NCBI GenBank assembly: GCA_017163975.1 | Contig: JAFFSR010000347.1 | Location: forward strand, 2,840,001 to 2,904,000 | Source of the DNA: Anastatus disparis | Lineage: Eukaryota > Arthropoda > Insecta > Hymenoptera > Eupelmidae | Direction: 5' to 3' | DNA length: 64,000 nt | Shown: one piece after another, positions 35,750 through 46,862 of the stretch | Position numbering within the stretch: the first letter of the stretch is position 1 | How the letters are laid out: every line of letters begins with the position of its first letter | The notes under the pieces: generated by a model | Told to the model about the DNA's origin: nothing | Database searches by the model: none | What the model saw: only the letters and a program-made list of their open reading frames with translations | Position numbers and translations under genes: made by a program

Positions 35750-37693
35750 TTATAGTAAATTATCATATGATGGAGGAATCAGGTGAGTTTTAGGTGTATA
35801 AGAAGAGGATACTGTAGGTTGTATTGAGGAAACGTTTGCAGCGATGGTAATGTTGGCACAATGGTTGTAAGTTACTGTAGGTTCGAGTCGTTTAGTGTGA
35901 CGACAGCAAAAATTATTTAATCTTGCCCAAAGATAAGAACTGATTATTATTATTACTTTGTGTATGTTTAACTTATACCCGATAAAGGCAGCAATCATAT
36001 AGAGAGCTACGTATCCCGAATAATGAAGATAATTTGAATTGATAAATGAATGGTTTCGTCTTTGTAAAGTTAGTCTTTCAATTTCGTCTTGTATTTGTTC
36101 TAGGTTATAAGCATGATTCCTTAGACTACCGAGGTCATGTTCCGAAAATGCCGATAAAGAAAGGGTTATATTTAAGTTGTCTTCATATGGTTTACTAAGT
36201 GTTAAGTTTAAGAGTGTGGTTGTATATGTAGTAGAGTCATGTGACGTATGTAAATAATACGCAGTGTTTGATATAAAACATTTATCATCAAGCTTTACAA
36301 TACTAGCTTGTGATATTGTTATATCTTTCTTATAATTTTTACAAAATACGCTGAATAACATTTCTTTTATAGGTACAATATAAAATTTATCATTTTCTAT
36401 ACGTTTTACAAAATCATGAGTTAAAGAGAAATAATGTTCTTTACATTTGCTTGTGTCATTTAATAATATTCTATTGCAAGCGGATAATGAGTCTATTAGC
36501 CTAGGTAAAATTTGTAGTTTACATATTTTTGTATTGCCAAGTTGATTACAATCATTTATACTCGATAAGGTCGTATATTTTGATATATCATACGTTGCTA
36601 ATACATATTGGTTAGTTACATCTAATATTGCTGTGTTTCCAAAACGTCTTTCAATAGGTAAAGGTTCAAACTTAAGGATTTTGTACGGGTCATTGTGGAT
36701 AATGGGATATTTAGTAACTATTACGAGTCCGTCTGTTTTAATGTAGGATGTGAATGTCATAACTTGTAATATTGAGAAATAATTTTTCATTGTCGGTGCT
36801 ATTAACATGTCATCGTATTCCTTTTTTTTATATAAGCTTTGTAGACCATTTATTAGAATTTCAGGTTTTAATAATGCAGGTGATAATATTCCGTTTCTTG
36901 CTATATTTATAGAATTGAATAAATCCGTTATATAAGCTTCATATTCTTCTAGCGATGCATCAATTTCTTGCAAACTAAGTAATACAATTTGGTTGCCTTG
37001 ATAATTGTTGAGCATTACTGATATTCCCAGACTCCAGTTTATTAATTTATCTTCATTTTCTTTAAATATATAGAACTCCTTTGTAAATGAATCGAAGGTC
37101 TCTTTCATGAACAATGTTTGATTTTTAATTGCTATTAACGAATCTTCTGTATGTTTGTATAGTTTGTCTATCTCTTGATTTATAGAGTCGGCATCATCAG
37201 AATTCAAGGTACCAAATAAAAATTTACTCGCTGTTCCTACAAAGTTGAATAATCCTCTCTTCTTTCTGTTGCCTTCTGAGTGTAAAAATAAAGATAATCT
37301 TGCGAATAATTCATGTAGTCGTTTTTCTTGATGCATTATAAAATCTTTTGCAGTACAGTGAACATTATTACATACTTCTTTGATTTTTGTTAATTGATTT
37401 TGCATGTCTATTTTATTTTGTATAAGGGCTGTAAGATTTATATAATTAACAATAGTCCAAGTATCTTCGAACACATAAGCAGTTCCGTAATTTTTCTGTA
37501 GTATTGGTATATTAGCTGGTTTAACTTCTATATCTGCTTTACAGCGATGAAACATGTCAATTAGAATGACTGTTAATATTATCATTGTCGCCTTCATCTG
37601 TAACAAAGAAGGGATTCGAGATAAGCGTGATTTCATTAAAATGTCGTCTGAGAATTTTTGTTTTAAATAAAAGCTGAACTGTATGACATTCAT
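35750..37693 (-). CDS. env: Env, F-protein-like fusion glycoprotein
   Basis: An uninterrupted 647-codon ORF. It has a hydrophobic N-terminal segment around residues 30-50 (signal peptide), a furin-type site RKKR at about residue 147, and directly after it a Gly/Phe-rich fusion-peptide-like stretch. A long helical region and Cys/Asn-glycosylation sites follow, then a membrane anchor near residue 575-595 and a cytoplasmic tail. This is the layout of insect errantivirus Env, related to baculovirus F proteins, which mediates membrane fusion. Its first codons overlap the end of the integrase frame by ~137 bases; in this group env is normally made from a spliced RNA. Whether the product is functional cannot be told from sequence. 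Confidence 0.88.
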   Translation of the reverse strand: MNVIQFSFYLKQKFSDDILMKSRLSRIPSLLQMKATMIILTVILIDMFHRCKADIEVKPANIPILQKNYGTAYVFEDTWTIVNYINLTALIQNKIDMQNQLTKIKEVCNNVHCTAKDFIMHQEKRLHELFARLSLFLHSEGNRKKRGLFNFVGTASKFLFGTLNSDDADSINQEIDKLYKHTEDSLIAIKNQTLFMKETFDSFTKEFYIFKENEDKLINWSLGISVMLNNYQGNQIVLLSLQEIDASLEEYEAYITDLFNSINIARNGILSPALLKPEILINGLQSLYKKKEYDDMLIAPTMKNYFSILQVMTFTSYIKTDGLVIVTKYPIIHNDPYKILKFEPLPIERRFGNTAILDVTNQYVLATYDISKYTTLSSINDCNQLGNTKICKLQILPRLIDSLSACNRILLNDTSKCKEHYFSLTHDFVKRIENDKFYIVPIKEMLFSVFCKNYKKDITISQASIVKLDDKCFISNTAYYLHTSHDSTTYTTTLLNLTLSKPYEDNLNITLSLSAFSEHDLGSLRNHAYNLEQIQDEIERLTLQRRNHSFINSNYLHYSGYVALYMIAAFIGYKLNIHKVIIIISSYLWARLNNFCCRHTKRLEPTVTYNHCANITIAANVSSIQPTVSSSYTPKTHLIPPSYDNLL

Positions 37694-38615
37694 TATTGTC
37701 TGTGAGAATTGTTGCTGGCCCTATAAATCCACGTGATGTTCTAAAATTTACCCTATCCCCTGGTTGTGGGTTGATTCTTGAAGTTTGTCTATTATCTACT
37801 GTGTTTTTATTAATTTCCTTTTGTCTTTGTATATTTTCTCTTGCTTCTTTTGCTTTCTTTGTATTTTCTTCAAATCGCTTATTTAATGAATTTAACTTGT
37901 CAGAGTTAAAATTTTTTTTAGGTAGAATTCGTCCAAAGAATAATTCATAAGGTATATATTTTGTTGTAGGATGTATTGTTCTATTATAAGCAGTAATAAT
38001 TGGGTAAAAGCTTTTATTGTTTGAAACTGCTCCAATTATTCTTTTCTTCAAAGTTCCTATAAGTCTTTCTACTATACTATTCGATTGCGGATGTAATGGA
38101 GTTGTTGGTATATATTCTATTTTATGTTTTTCTAATAAATTTTGAAACGCCCTTGATGTAAACGTAGCTGCATTGTCACTGATTATTTTCCTTGGTGTTC
38201 CCCATTCACTCATTAAATCTTCCATAGATTGCGTAGTTTGATCTAGATTTTTCAATTGATAAACTTTAGCATATCTTGAAAGCACTTCTATAATAAAAGG
38301 TAATTTTATTCCTTTTTCTTCGGCATGATCTATATACCATAATTCGTTGATTTCCTTTGGCGCATTAATAATACCTGGAGCTTTGAATCTACTATTAAAA
38401 TTTCTTTCTGCACAGTATTCGCAGGTATCGATCCAATTTTTAACCTCTTCTGCTTTTGTTTGCCAACAATATTTACGAAGTTGAAACATAGTTTTATCAT
38501 AAGCCCAATGAGCTTCGCTATGGGCTCTTGCTATTAATGTTTTTCTAGTCTTTTCACAATCCACATAAGTCTGTGCTAGACTCTTAATTCGTATTCTTCT
38601 TGGAAATCCGAGCAA
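37557..38615 (-). pseudogene. pol: Errantivirus integrase part of pol
   Basis: 352 open codons. An N-terminal zinc-binding region has His pair AHSEAH and Cys pair CEYC. Core acidic residues are visible in WYIDHAE, ISDNAATF and SNSIVERL (D, D, E spacing of retroviral integrases). A C-terminal basic region with NPQPGDRVNFRT and a GPATI block follows. The frame overlaps the preceding pol piece (38584-38943) by 32 bases, so a frameshift separates it from RT. The domain itself has no internal stop. Confidence 0.88.
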
Positions 38616-40548
38616 GTTTTAATAATAAATCACGAGCTGAAGCGTCGACAAAATTTCTTAATTCTATAATTTCTCCTTTGTAATTAGGGTAATGGTTACG
38701 TAAATAATTTATTGGTAATCGTATTAATTCTTCATTTGGAGTTAGTATAATGTCTCCTTTACATGCCTGTTTTATTTCTATCTTTCCATATTTAGGTTCT
38801 TTTTCTGTCCGAAAATATACAAGTGTAATTTCCTTTATACCGCTTTTGGCTGCTATGGCCTTTAAATGATCTGTAGCATCGAAGAATTTTTTTCTGTTAA
38901 AACCTCTGAGCTCCAATATTTGTCCCTCTGTGTATTTAGACAATATTCCCTTTAAAACTTGTTTTATGTCCTAATTATCAGTATTGTTGTATATTATGTC
39001 ACCTTCTATAGCATTAACGTACTTTATTCGTGGGTTTTCTCTTTTTGCTACAAATGCTCGGCTAAGAGCATCGGCATTAGTATTTAATTTACCCTTTTTA
39101 TATTCTACTATAGGTTGAAAATCTGTAATTTTTAATAAAAGTTTAAAAATTCTAGATCCGATTTCTGGTGATTTTGATTTGATGAGACCTGCTAATGGTG
39201 CATGATCTGTTATTAAAATGAAAGGTTTTCCATATAGAAAATGTCTAAAATGACGTATTGCCCATACTGCTGCTAATAATTCCTTTTCGGTGGTCGAATA
39301 ATTTTTTTCAGCTTGATTGAGTGTTCTTGAAGTATAGGCACAAGGTAAATCTTTTCCTTTCTTGTAATCACCTTGACTAAGAATTGCACCAAGTTCTTCA
39401 TTACTCGCATCTGTTGTCAGTATGAACATCTCCTCTAAATTAGGGTATTTTAATATCGGTGATGATGTTAATTTTTGCTTTAATATTTCAAAAGCATTTT
39501 TGCATTTATCGTCGAAATTAAACGTGACATTTTTACTCATTAGTTTATTAAGAGGTGCTGTGATTTTACCGTAATTTTTAATAAATTTCCTATAGTATCT
39601 GCATAATCCTAGAAATTGTCTGATTTCCTTTTGATTGGAAGGTTGTTTATAATTTCTTATACATTCTAATTTGTTTGGATTAGGATATACTCCTTTTTCT
39701 GTTATGAGATGTCCTAAATATTCTAATTCTGGTTTTACATATTCACATTTATCAGGCTGCAACTTTAAGCCTGCAGTTCTAAGACGATCAAATAATATCT
39801 GTAAGTTCTTGAGATGTTCTTCAAAGGTTTTTGAGTATACTATAATGTCATCTAGGTATACGAAACATATAGTGCCTATTAGTCCTTGTAATTTTAAATT
39901 CATTATTCTTTGAAATGTTGCAGGTGCGTTTTTAAGGCCCATTGGCATTTGTTTAAATTCCCAATGCCCTTTATTAGTAGAAAATGCAGTACGCTCTCTG
40001 TGTTCTGGAAAAACCGGGACTTGATAAAAGCCTGAGGCCAAGTCAAATGCGGAGAAGTATCTCATACCTCCCAATTGGTCAAGAATTTCATTTATTGACG
40101 GCAATGGGTAATTGTCTTGAAGTGTGTATTCATTTAATTTCCTAAAATCTATTACAACTCTATATTTTTGTATTTCTGATGCATCCATTTTCTTTGGAAC
40201 ACACCAAACAGGTGATACAAAAGGCGAATTTGACTTTGTTATAATACCTTCATTTTTAAATTTTTTTATTTGTCTGTCTATTTCCTTATGTAAAGATAAT
40301 GGGTGTCGATATAATTTTGAAACAACTGGTTGATTTATTGTTAAATCTATACGATGATACATATTCTTGAGCGATGGTGCATTATCTCCTTCTAATTGAA
40401 AAATATCATTGTATTCTTTGACTAATGTTTGTATTGCTAATGCCTGTTCTCTCGGCAAATGCGATGTGCGTGTATTATCTATAACAAGTATATAATAACG
40501 TTTGTTTATTATATACTTGTTTCTGTAAGAAAATTGTTTCATAAACAT
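38584..40548 (-). pseudogene. pol: Errantivirus reverse transcriptase-RNase H
   Basis: 38971-40548 encodes RT with PVWCVPKK, FDLASGFYQVPV (first catalytic Asp), MPMGLKNAPATFQR and VYLDDIIVYS (YLDD active site). RNase H follows, with TTDASNEELGAIL, EKELLAAVWA and TDHAPLAGL. A TAG at about 38971-38973 interrupts the frame, which then continues (38584-38943) through the RNase H-integrase linker until a frameshift near 38600. Catalytic residues are all in place; the gene is inactivated by these two lesions only. Confidence 0.92.
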
Positions 40549-40549
40549 T

Positions 40550-41224
40550 TTATTTTTGTTCTTGAAATTCTTCTATCTCTATTTCAGTATCTATTTTTAT
40601 TTCTATTTCCTTTACTGACTCATTAACGATGTTGAGTGTTGTACTTTTATTTTGTACTGTATATATTGCTGGTGTTATTATATTTTTCGGATCGGTTATT
40701 ATGTACTCTCCATCTGGTATATCTATATCTATTTTTATAAGATTGATTCCTTGATTTACATAAACAGGTTTTTCATTGAATGTGAATTGTAAAGGATTGT
40801 CTTGTGCATCAAAAATTTTTATATTTTGTTTTTCTGTATCAATTAATGCTTTAAAATGTTGTAGCCATCCTCGGCCCAATAACCCATCGAGAGGTATATT
40901 ATTGCTTGCGACATGATATATAAAGTCCTTTCCAAAAACATTCAATTTACATTTGTTAAGCATTGTGTGATTTCCGTTAACTATCTGTATTGTTTGTCTC
41001 TCTTCTGGTTTTTGTCTTATAGGATTTCAGGTATTGAGATCCAACACTTTGTCTTTAATGAATGTTATGCCTGCTCCTGTGTCCACTAAGAATTTTAATA
41101 ATTTTCCTCCCGTTCCTGAGGGTCGCATCCAGAGATGCCAGTGCTTTCCATCTGTTGGAAAGATTGCGTTTGGTAATCCTGGTCTTCCCAATAATTCTGG
41201 CGATCGGGTGGGGTCTTCGACCAT
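40550..41224 (-). pseudogene. Errantivirus protease region
   Basis: FLVDTGAGITFIK holds the aspartic protease site (DTGA). An in-frame TGA at 41027-41029 follows shortly after. The same frame then continues (40550-40963) with LLGRGWLQHF, matching the C-terminal flap/dimer region seen in retroviral-type proteases, and an acidic linker into RT. Confidence 0.8.
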
Positions 41225-41276
41225 GGTGCCGGATCCTCTAAATAAGTTTTGCTTTTTAAGGCATTGAGGCGAAAAT

Positions 41277-42490
41277 TTACTCTTTGTGCATTTTGATGTT
41301 TAAAACAATGCTCTTTGTCATGACCGTATTTATTACAGTGAGAGCATGTAGGTTTATCCTCTTTTTTATCTGAACGATAATTTTCTTGTCGATCTCGTGA
41401 AAAGCTTCTATCACGTGTGTAATTTTTATCCGGTGTTGAATGTTTCTCATGATTTCTTGAATCATATCCAGAATGACTCCTATCTCTTGAATGTTTTTCA
41501 TATCTATCTCTTCTGAATCTCTCCTCATGTTTATTATAATTTCTATTTTGAAGTTCTTCATCTTCCTTTGGGGGTTTTTCTTCGTATAAGGCTTGTTGAT
41601 ACGCTATCGGTAAAGTGTGGTCGATTTTGTTGTACGGCTAAACGTAAGCCTTCTGAATACAATCCTCTTATAAATTTCGAAATCGCGTTTTTATTTTCAT
41701 AATTCCGGTGCATATCTCTAAAATCGTCATTTAAACCATCTATCGAAATCTGTATTCGACGATTTATGTTATTATATCTTTGTCTCATAGAGTTACGCAT
41801 TTCAGCTAATTGATCGTATTCAAGTTCTAGTTTTTCAAAGTGTGTGTTTAAACATTCTTTGAGTTGCACTGCCGTAGTCACTTGATTTCTTTCAACTACT
41901 TCTTGTGCTTTTCCTTTTAGCTTAACTGCTATTACCCTCCGTATAAGCGCTGATATTTTCTGCTCAGAGCTAAGTTGTCGGGAGGCGTGAATGATTTGAT
42001 CTATAAATGCGCTAACATCTGTTGATCCATCATATTCCCTTATCTCTGTTAAGAGTTCACGTATTAATAAATGATGTTCTCTTGTTAATCCCGGGAGAAC
42101 ATTTAATCTAGGGTTGTTGTCTCTAACTGCAGGTGGTAATCTTGGGATTGGCGGTGGATTTTTATTTTCTGTCATCTGAGTATTTAAAATTTGTAATTGT
42201 TCTGTCAATAATATCAATTGCTTTTCTAATGCGGCGGCCTTTTCCTTTTGACGTTGCAATTCTTGCACTACATTTTGTTCGTCTTGATCGCATTGCGTCA
42301 TGTCTTCATTGGATTTAAATTTCTTTAGTAAACTGTCCATCTTACTGGGTTTTAAATTCATTTTAAATTTATAAAGACCGTCTGTAGTGTCGTAGAAATT
42401 GTTAGAAACGTCAGAAAGGGAAGTAGGTGATCGTGGGGTATTTTTCGATCTTACACTATCGTTATCGTCCTCACGATAATCACAATACAT
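41277..42490 (-). pseudogene. gag: Errantivirus gag
   Basis: 41558-42490 is open for 310 codons from ATG: an acidic N-terminus, a coiled coil (~residues 65-110), then a capsid-like region (YDGSTDVSAFIDQIIHA, typical of Gypsy-group Gag). The frame then shifts near 41560. Arg/Asp/Ser-rich sequence follows and a nucleocapsid zinc knuckle of the CX2CX4HX4C type (CSHCNKYGHDKEHC) lies at about 41305-41346. The frame change at the capsid-nucleocapsid junction looks like a mutation, not a programmed site. Confidence 0.83.
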
Positions 42491-43052
42491 ACGCGGGTGA
42501 TGTTCCTATGTGTCAACCTCTCAAGCGTGTGTGCTCCGGCTTGAGACGTTGTATGTCTTATAAATAACTTATAAATAAAATGAATGTTACAGAAAGTTAG
42601 ACACGCCTCTATTTTTCGGCTTGTCCCGCTGTGTGCTTAAAATTATTGTACGACTTACTTGAAGGTTTTTAAGAGATGATGTTTTTGAAGATCTGGTTGG
42701 CTGCGTCTCTTCAACCGCTGGCGGTGCAGAAGTCCTCTTTTATTGTAGAGATGATCTTGTCTTTATCCCTGGAAATGCAGACGTAGCTTGATGAACCCTT
42801 CAATTACTGGTAGTTAACTTCTGAGGGTGTGGGCTATTGTCACCAGATTAAAGATAAGTTTTCTTGATTTTTAAAACTCTCTGTTTCCTCCTCAGAGAAG
42901 ATATCCTGAGATATCGGAGTTTTGTTTAACTGTCTTTTATCACTTGGCTTCTTTTAATTTTTAAACTCCTCCGTTTTTTCCTGAGAGAAAATATTTTAAG
43001 CCATCGGAGTTTTATTTAATCACTTTTATCACTTGGCTTCACTATCCTCTTA
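42491..43052 (-). other. Errantivirus 5' untranslated leader
   Basis: No ORF. It contains an imperfect direct repeat of ~120 bases (TCCTCAGAGAAGATATCCTG at ~42891 and its relative at ~42970), ending in TTTATCACTTGGCTTC in each unit. Confidence 0.65.
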
Positions 43053-43063
43053 CGCTGCCACCA
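43053..43063 (-). promoter_or_regulatory. Errantivirus primer binding site
   Basis: Minus strand TGGTGGCAGCG, five bases inside the 5' LTR. TGG pairs with a tRNA CCA end. tRNA not identified. Confidence 0.65.
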
Positions 43064-43068
43064 ATTTA

Positions 43069-43676
43069 TGTTAACCGTTAGAACTGTATTTATTAATTTG
43101 TAAAGTTTAATTTATTAAACTTTATTTAATAAACTTGATTTATTAATTTTATAAATTTTTAATTATTATTATAACTTATTTCTGTAATTTAGGACGTTGG
43201 TTCTTTAGGATAGGTATCCAAGAATAAATGAATATTTATTTATATATATATATGTGTGTTGAATTGAACTTATCTTTATTTCTCCTTCTTAACCTTTAGT
43301 ACAATAATTTTAGGCGAAGCGTAGCCTTAGACGGTAAGTATGAAATTAAGCTTGCGAGCTAAAGACTCTTGGGTTTTTGTACTATGGGTAAAAGACAGTT
43401 GCATTCTTTCGTATGTATGATATTATTGATACTTTTATAATTTCGGGAAAAGATTGATTGAATTTTGCATGTGATGCAGTTTAGAGTTCGATCGCCTCTT
43501 GTGCGTCGCATTCTTGTATGTCGCATTCTCGCGAATGTATAACGTTATTGTTTGCTATCGCAGTCTCAAGGTAGAAGACTTGACATATGATGCGTACGGA
43601 GTTCAATCACCCTTGAGTGAAATGTGCAAGATGAATATAAGTATAAATGTGTTATGAATGTTTGTCTTTGTTTACA
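43069..43676 (-). repeat. 5' LTR of errantivirus
   Basis: Pairs with 35099-35717. The minus-strand U3 would drive transcription of the element. Confidence 0.94.
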
Positions 43677-44910
43677 CGTGTGCGCGTGTGTATGAATTCA
43701 GTACATCAGTTAGATCTCGAAAACTACTCGAAGAATTTGCTTAAAAATTTTTATGGAATTTATTTTTGACTGCCAAAAGAAGAAAAACTTTCGAAAACTG
43801 ATTTTCATAGCGCACTTTCAATTTTTGAGCATTTTAAAAGTTTTTTTTTTAATTTTTATTTGTTATTTTATTTCTATTTTACGAAAACTGTTCAATAGAT
43901 TTGCTTCGAAATTCATATGCAAGTTATTCACTACTGTCTGAAGAAAACAAGCTTTGGAAAACTAATTTTTTTAGTGCAGTTTTAATTATAGACCATTTTA
44001 AAAATTTTCAAAAAAATTTTCATTTTTCATTTATTTTCTATTTTGCGTAAGCCATACGATAAATTTTTTCCAAAATTGTTATAAACTTAATTCGCTTTTA
44101 TCCGAAGGAATTAAGCTTTTGAAATAGTATATTATTCACAAAGAGAGTTAATTTCAAAAATATCTTAAATCGTATGTAATTGTCACCCGAGCCGAAAGCG
44201 AGGGTGACAAACATACGATTTAAGGCATTTTTAATTAACTACCGTGGTGAATATACCATTTTTTTCACACGAAGCGCAAATAGTGGATGCTTTTTATTCT
44301 GCCAGTAGGGAGAAAAATACCCACTTTTCGCGCAGTGTGTAAAAAACTAATTTTCTTAGCGTAATTACAATACGTAAAGTACTTAGATTTGTTCTGAAAT
44401 TTGCAGGAAAATTATTTTCGATTGCCAAAAAAAGGAAAATTTTCAAGAATTGATTTTCCCAGTGTAGTTTTAATTTTAAAGCATTTTGAAAATTTTGGAA
44501 AAAGAAATTTTGAAAAGAAAATTGTATTTATTTTACGTAAATTACTTGATAAATTTACTCTGAAATTCGCATGAGAATTATTAGCATCCGTCAAAGAAGT
44601 ATGACTTTTGAAAACCAATTTTCTTAGCATAGTTTTATTTTGAGAAAATTTTTTAAATTTTGAAAAAAGTTTTTATTTTTCATTATCCCTACATTTTACG
44701 TAAACTACTCGATAGTTTCTTTTATCATTTCTGATTTCTGATTTAACGCTTTCGCTAACTCTTTTCTTACTTTCTCACTTCCTCTCTGTCTTTCTATCTT
44801 AGATTAATCCTTATTTTTACCCCATTTAAAAAAATAAAATAAAATTACTTTAACTCAATGAACTCTATGAGAAAGCATTGCGCCAAAGCACTTGGCAGCG
44901 TTTTTCATTT
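43677..44910 (+). repeat. 163-bp-unit tandem element, copy 1
   Basis: After the GT tract come repeated blocks beginning TTTTACGTAAACTACTCGAT-like, spaced ~163 bases (43715, 43877, 44041, 44366 after a palindrome, 44530, 44694). They end with a fixed tail (CTATGAGAAAGCATTGCGCC ... GGCAGCG, ~44860-44910). The same head, units and tail recur at 55700-56855. No coding. The errantivirus separates its GT head into two halves. Confidence 0.85.
44123..44348. repeat. Paired palindrome PP2
   Basis: First palindrome: ~58-base arms (AGTATATTATTCACAAAGAG ... partner ending ~44260) with inner stem TGTCACCC/GGGTGACA and loop GAGCCGAAAGCGA (44189-44201). Second palindrome: TTTTTTCACACGAAGCGC (~44261) against GCGCAGTGTGTAAAAAA (~44346). 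It interrupts the 163-bp array of copy 1 and is absent from copy 2. Confidence 0.8.
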
Positions 44911-45048
44911 TATATTGCTGAAAAAATATGTAAAAATTAATATGAAATTTTTTTATTAAATTTATTTTTATTATTTCTCACTTAAATAAAAAAATAATGT
45001 AAAAGGCTTCATTAAAAAAGTAATATTAGTGTTGAGTAGAGTTAAATT

Positions 45049-45799
45049 TGTTAACGCCACTCCGATGCAAGGAGTAAAGCGAAGAACAAAGGAAACCGCT
45101 CATCGACAGCAATGGTCAGCCCCCCATTATGACCGGATGACTGCACCACATATATAGAGAGTGAGTTGGAGCGCACGGGCAATATGAATTTAGACTTTAA
45201 CTCGAGAACAGCAAAAGAGGTTACTTTGACCAAGTTTTGAAGTGTTCCCAAATGCTATGTGTTCTGGGCGAGACAAGACACGTTGTGAATATTTGCACGT
45301 GCTAAAGTGCACGTAGGTGTACGCGGGCTTATTTATTTCTTTAGTTATTCGCAGGAAAAGTAAGTGCGCGTTCACTCATTTGTGTTTCCGTTAAGTGCGC
45401 GTCGGGTCATTTATGTTTCTGTTAAGTGCGTGAAAATCTTTGGGTTTATTTATTTCTTTAGTTATGCGTGGGAAAATTAAGTGCGCGTCGGGTCATTTGT
45501 ATTTCCGTTAAGTGCACGAAAATCTTTACTCTTAGTTTAGTTTTGAGCATCGTAAATTTAAATGCGGATCAAGTCCTTATTTATATTTGAAAAGATGCAT
45601 GAAAATCCTCGCGTTCGTTTGCTTGTGCGTGGTAAGATAAATGTGTGTAAGTAAATTTTTATTCTAAAAGGTGTGGAAAGTGCGCTAAAGGTGTGTTTTG
45701 TTATATCAGTGGTGAGGTATTTCGGAAAGATAATTGTATTAAAATAATAAAGTAAATAAAACAGCGACAAGTCGATTATAGTTCTTCTTCATCCCAACA
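45049..45799 (+). repeat. Candidate solo LTR
   Basis: Starts TGTTAACGCC and ends ATCCCAACA. It contains a CATATATAG TATA-like box ~100 bases in and AATAAA-type signals ~45 bases before the end, and is less AT-rich than its surroundings. A 117-bp direct repeat (TTATTTATTTCTTTAGTTAT at 45329 and 45446) with GTAAGTGCGCG words lies inside. No matching second LTR and no clean target duplication were seen. Confidence 0.35.
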
Positions 45800-45804
45800 A
45801 TTAG

Positions 45805-46862
45805 TTCACTTACCTATAAGAATGACTAAATAATTATTAAAGTTTGCGATAGCTCAAAGTCCTATCTACCTACAAAGGTAATTAAAGTCTTACAACAAAT
45901 ATGGCTGTCACAACTTAGGCACCGTGAAAAAAATGCAAAAAACCTTTATACTTTGAATGATTCTAAATTGCTTGTTAACCATTATGCTATTGAATTCACC
46001 CATAAAAAATAAGATTTAAGCACATATTTCGGAAATTCTAAATTGATATTTTCAAGAAAAAAATAATTTTTTAATATAGACTTAGCTAACTTTGATGTGA
46101 CTAAGGAATTGGCTAGTTTTATCAAAAAAATTTGAAGGACTTGAATAATTTTAATACGAAATCAACATAAAAAAGTTGATAAATGGATTTAGCGCTTTTT
46201 TTATTTATAGCATACATTTTTTCTCATTTTATAATTAAATATAATAGAAAATAGGTTAAAAAATATAAATTACTTAATAAATCAATTTTTGAAAAAAATT
46301 GACTTTTGTGGTGAGACGCTTCAATTGTTATTATAACAATGACGAATGTTATTTAATTCATAGTAAGGCTTCCATTTGATGAATAACTTTCTACTCTATG
46401 ATCTTTAAATTTATTTCAATAGTTTTTGAGTATTGAGATAAGATGTTTATGTTTAGTATATTGATATTTTCAATAAGAAAAATTAATCATGCCTGATAAT
46501 ATATATTTTAAACTTGGATGTCTCAGCGGCTCATTCAGTAGAGCAATGGATTCGTGATTTTGAGGACTCTAGTTCGAGCCCCGTTCTCTATGGCCAATTG
46601 ATACAAGCACCACTGTATACAGTACATGGAGAAGGTTTTGCTTCATAAAACGTGATAAAAATGGGACATTTCCAAAAAATTTGAAAAATTTCGAATTTTC
46701 AGGGATCTATAACGCTTGATCATTTTGATTTAAATACTTGAAACTTTTTTTACATATTATGGGTTTCAAAAAGAATAGATTCTTGGAGTTTCAGTGATTT
46801 TTATTTTTTTGCCCGACTAGTTCATGAAATATCGCATATACATGGGTCTGTATAATAGCATA
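45805..46862 (-). repeat. Dispersed repeat B (inverted relative to A)
   Basis: The reverse complement aligns with 32036-32242 plus 34297-34760. Copy B carries a private ~443-base segment (45884-46326) bounded by AATT on each side, where copy A has a single AATT. Confidence 0.8.
46512..46590 (+). repeat. tRNA-related block in repeat B
   Basis: GATGTCTCAGCGGCTCATTC (box A-like) and CTAGTTCGAGCCCCG (box B-like: GTTCGAGCC) at tRNA-like spacing. Stems are degenerate. Plus-strand counterpart of the block at 34362-34437. Confidence 0.6.

Larger units (their letters stand above)
35099..43676 (-). mobile_element. Errantivirus (env-bearing Gypsy-type endogenous retrovirus)
   Basis: LTRs of 619 and 608 bp begin TGTTAACC and end GTTTACA on the plus strand. 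The element is flanked by CGTG (35095-35098 / 43677-43680). Minus-strand order is PBS, gag, protease, RT-RNase H, integrase, env, polypurine tract. It sits in an alternating purine-pyrimidine GT tract, the kind of target gypsy-group integrases prefer. LTRs differ by a few percent by eye. gag-pol carries stops and shifts; env is open. An inherited genomic copy, not a circulating virus, is the simplest reading. Confidence 0.95.
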
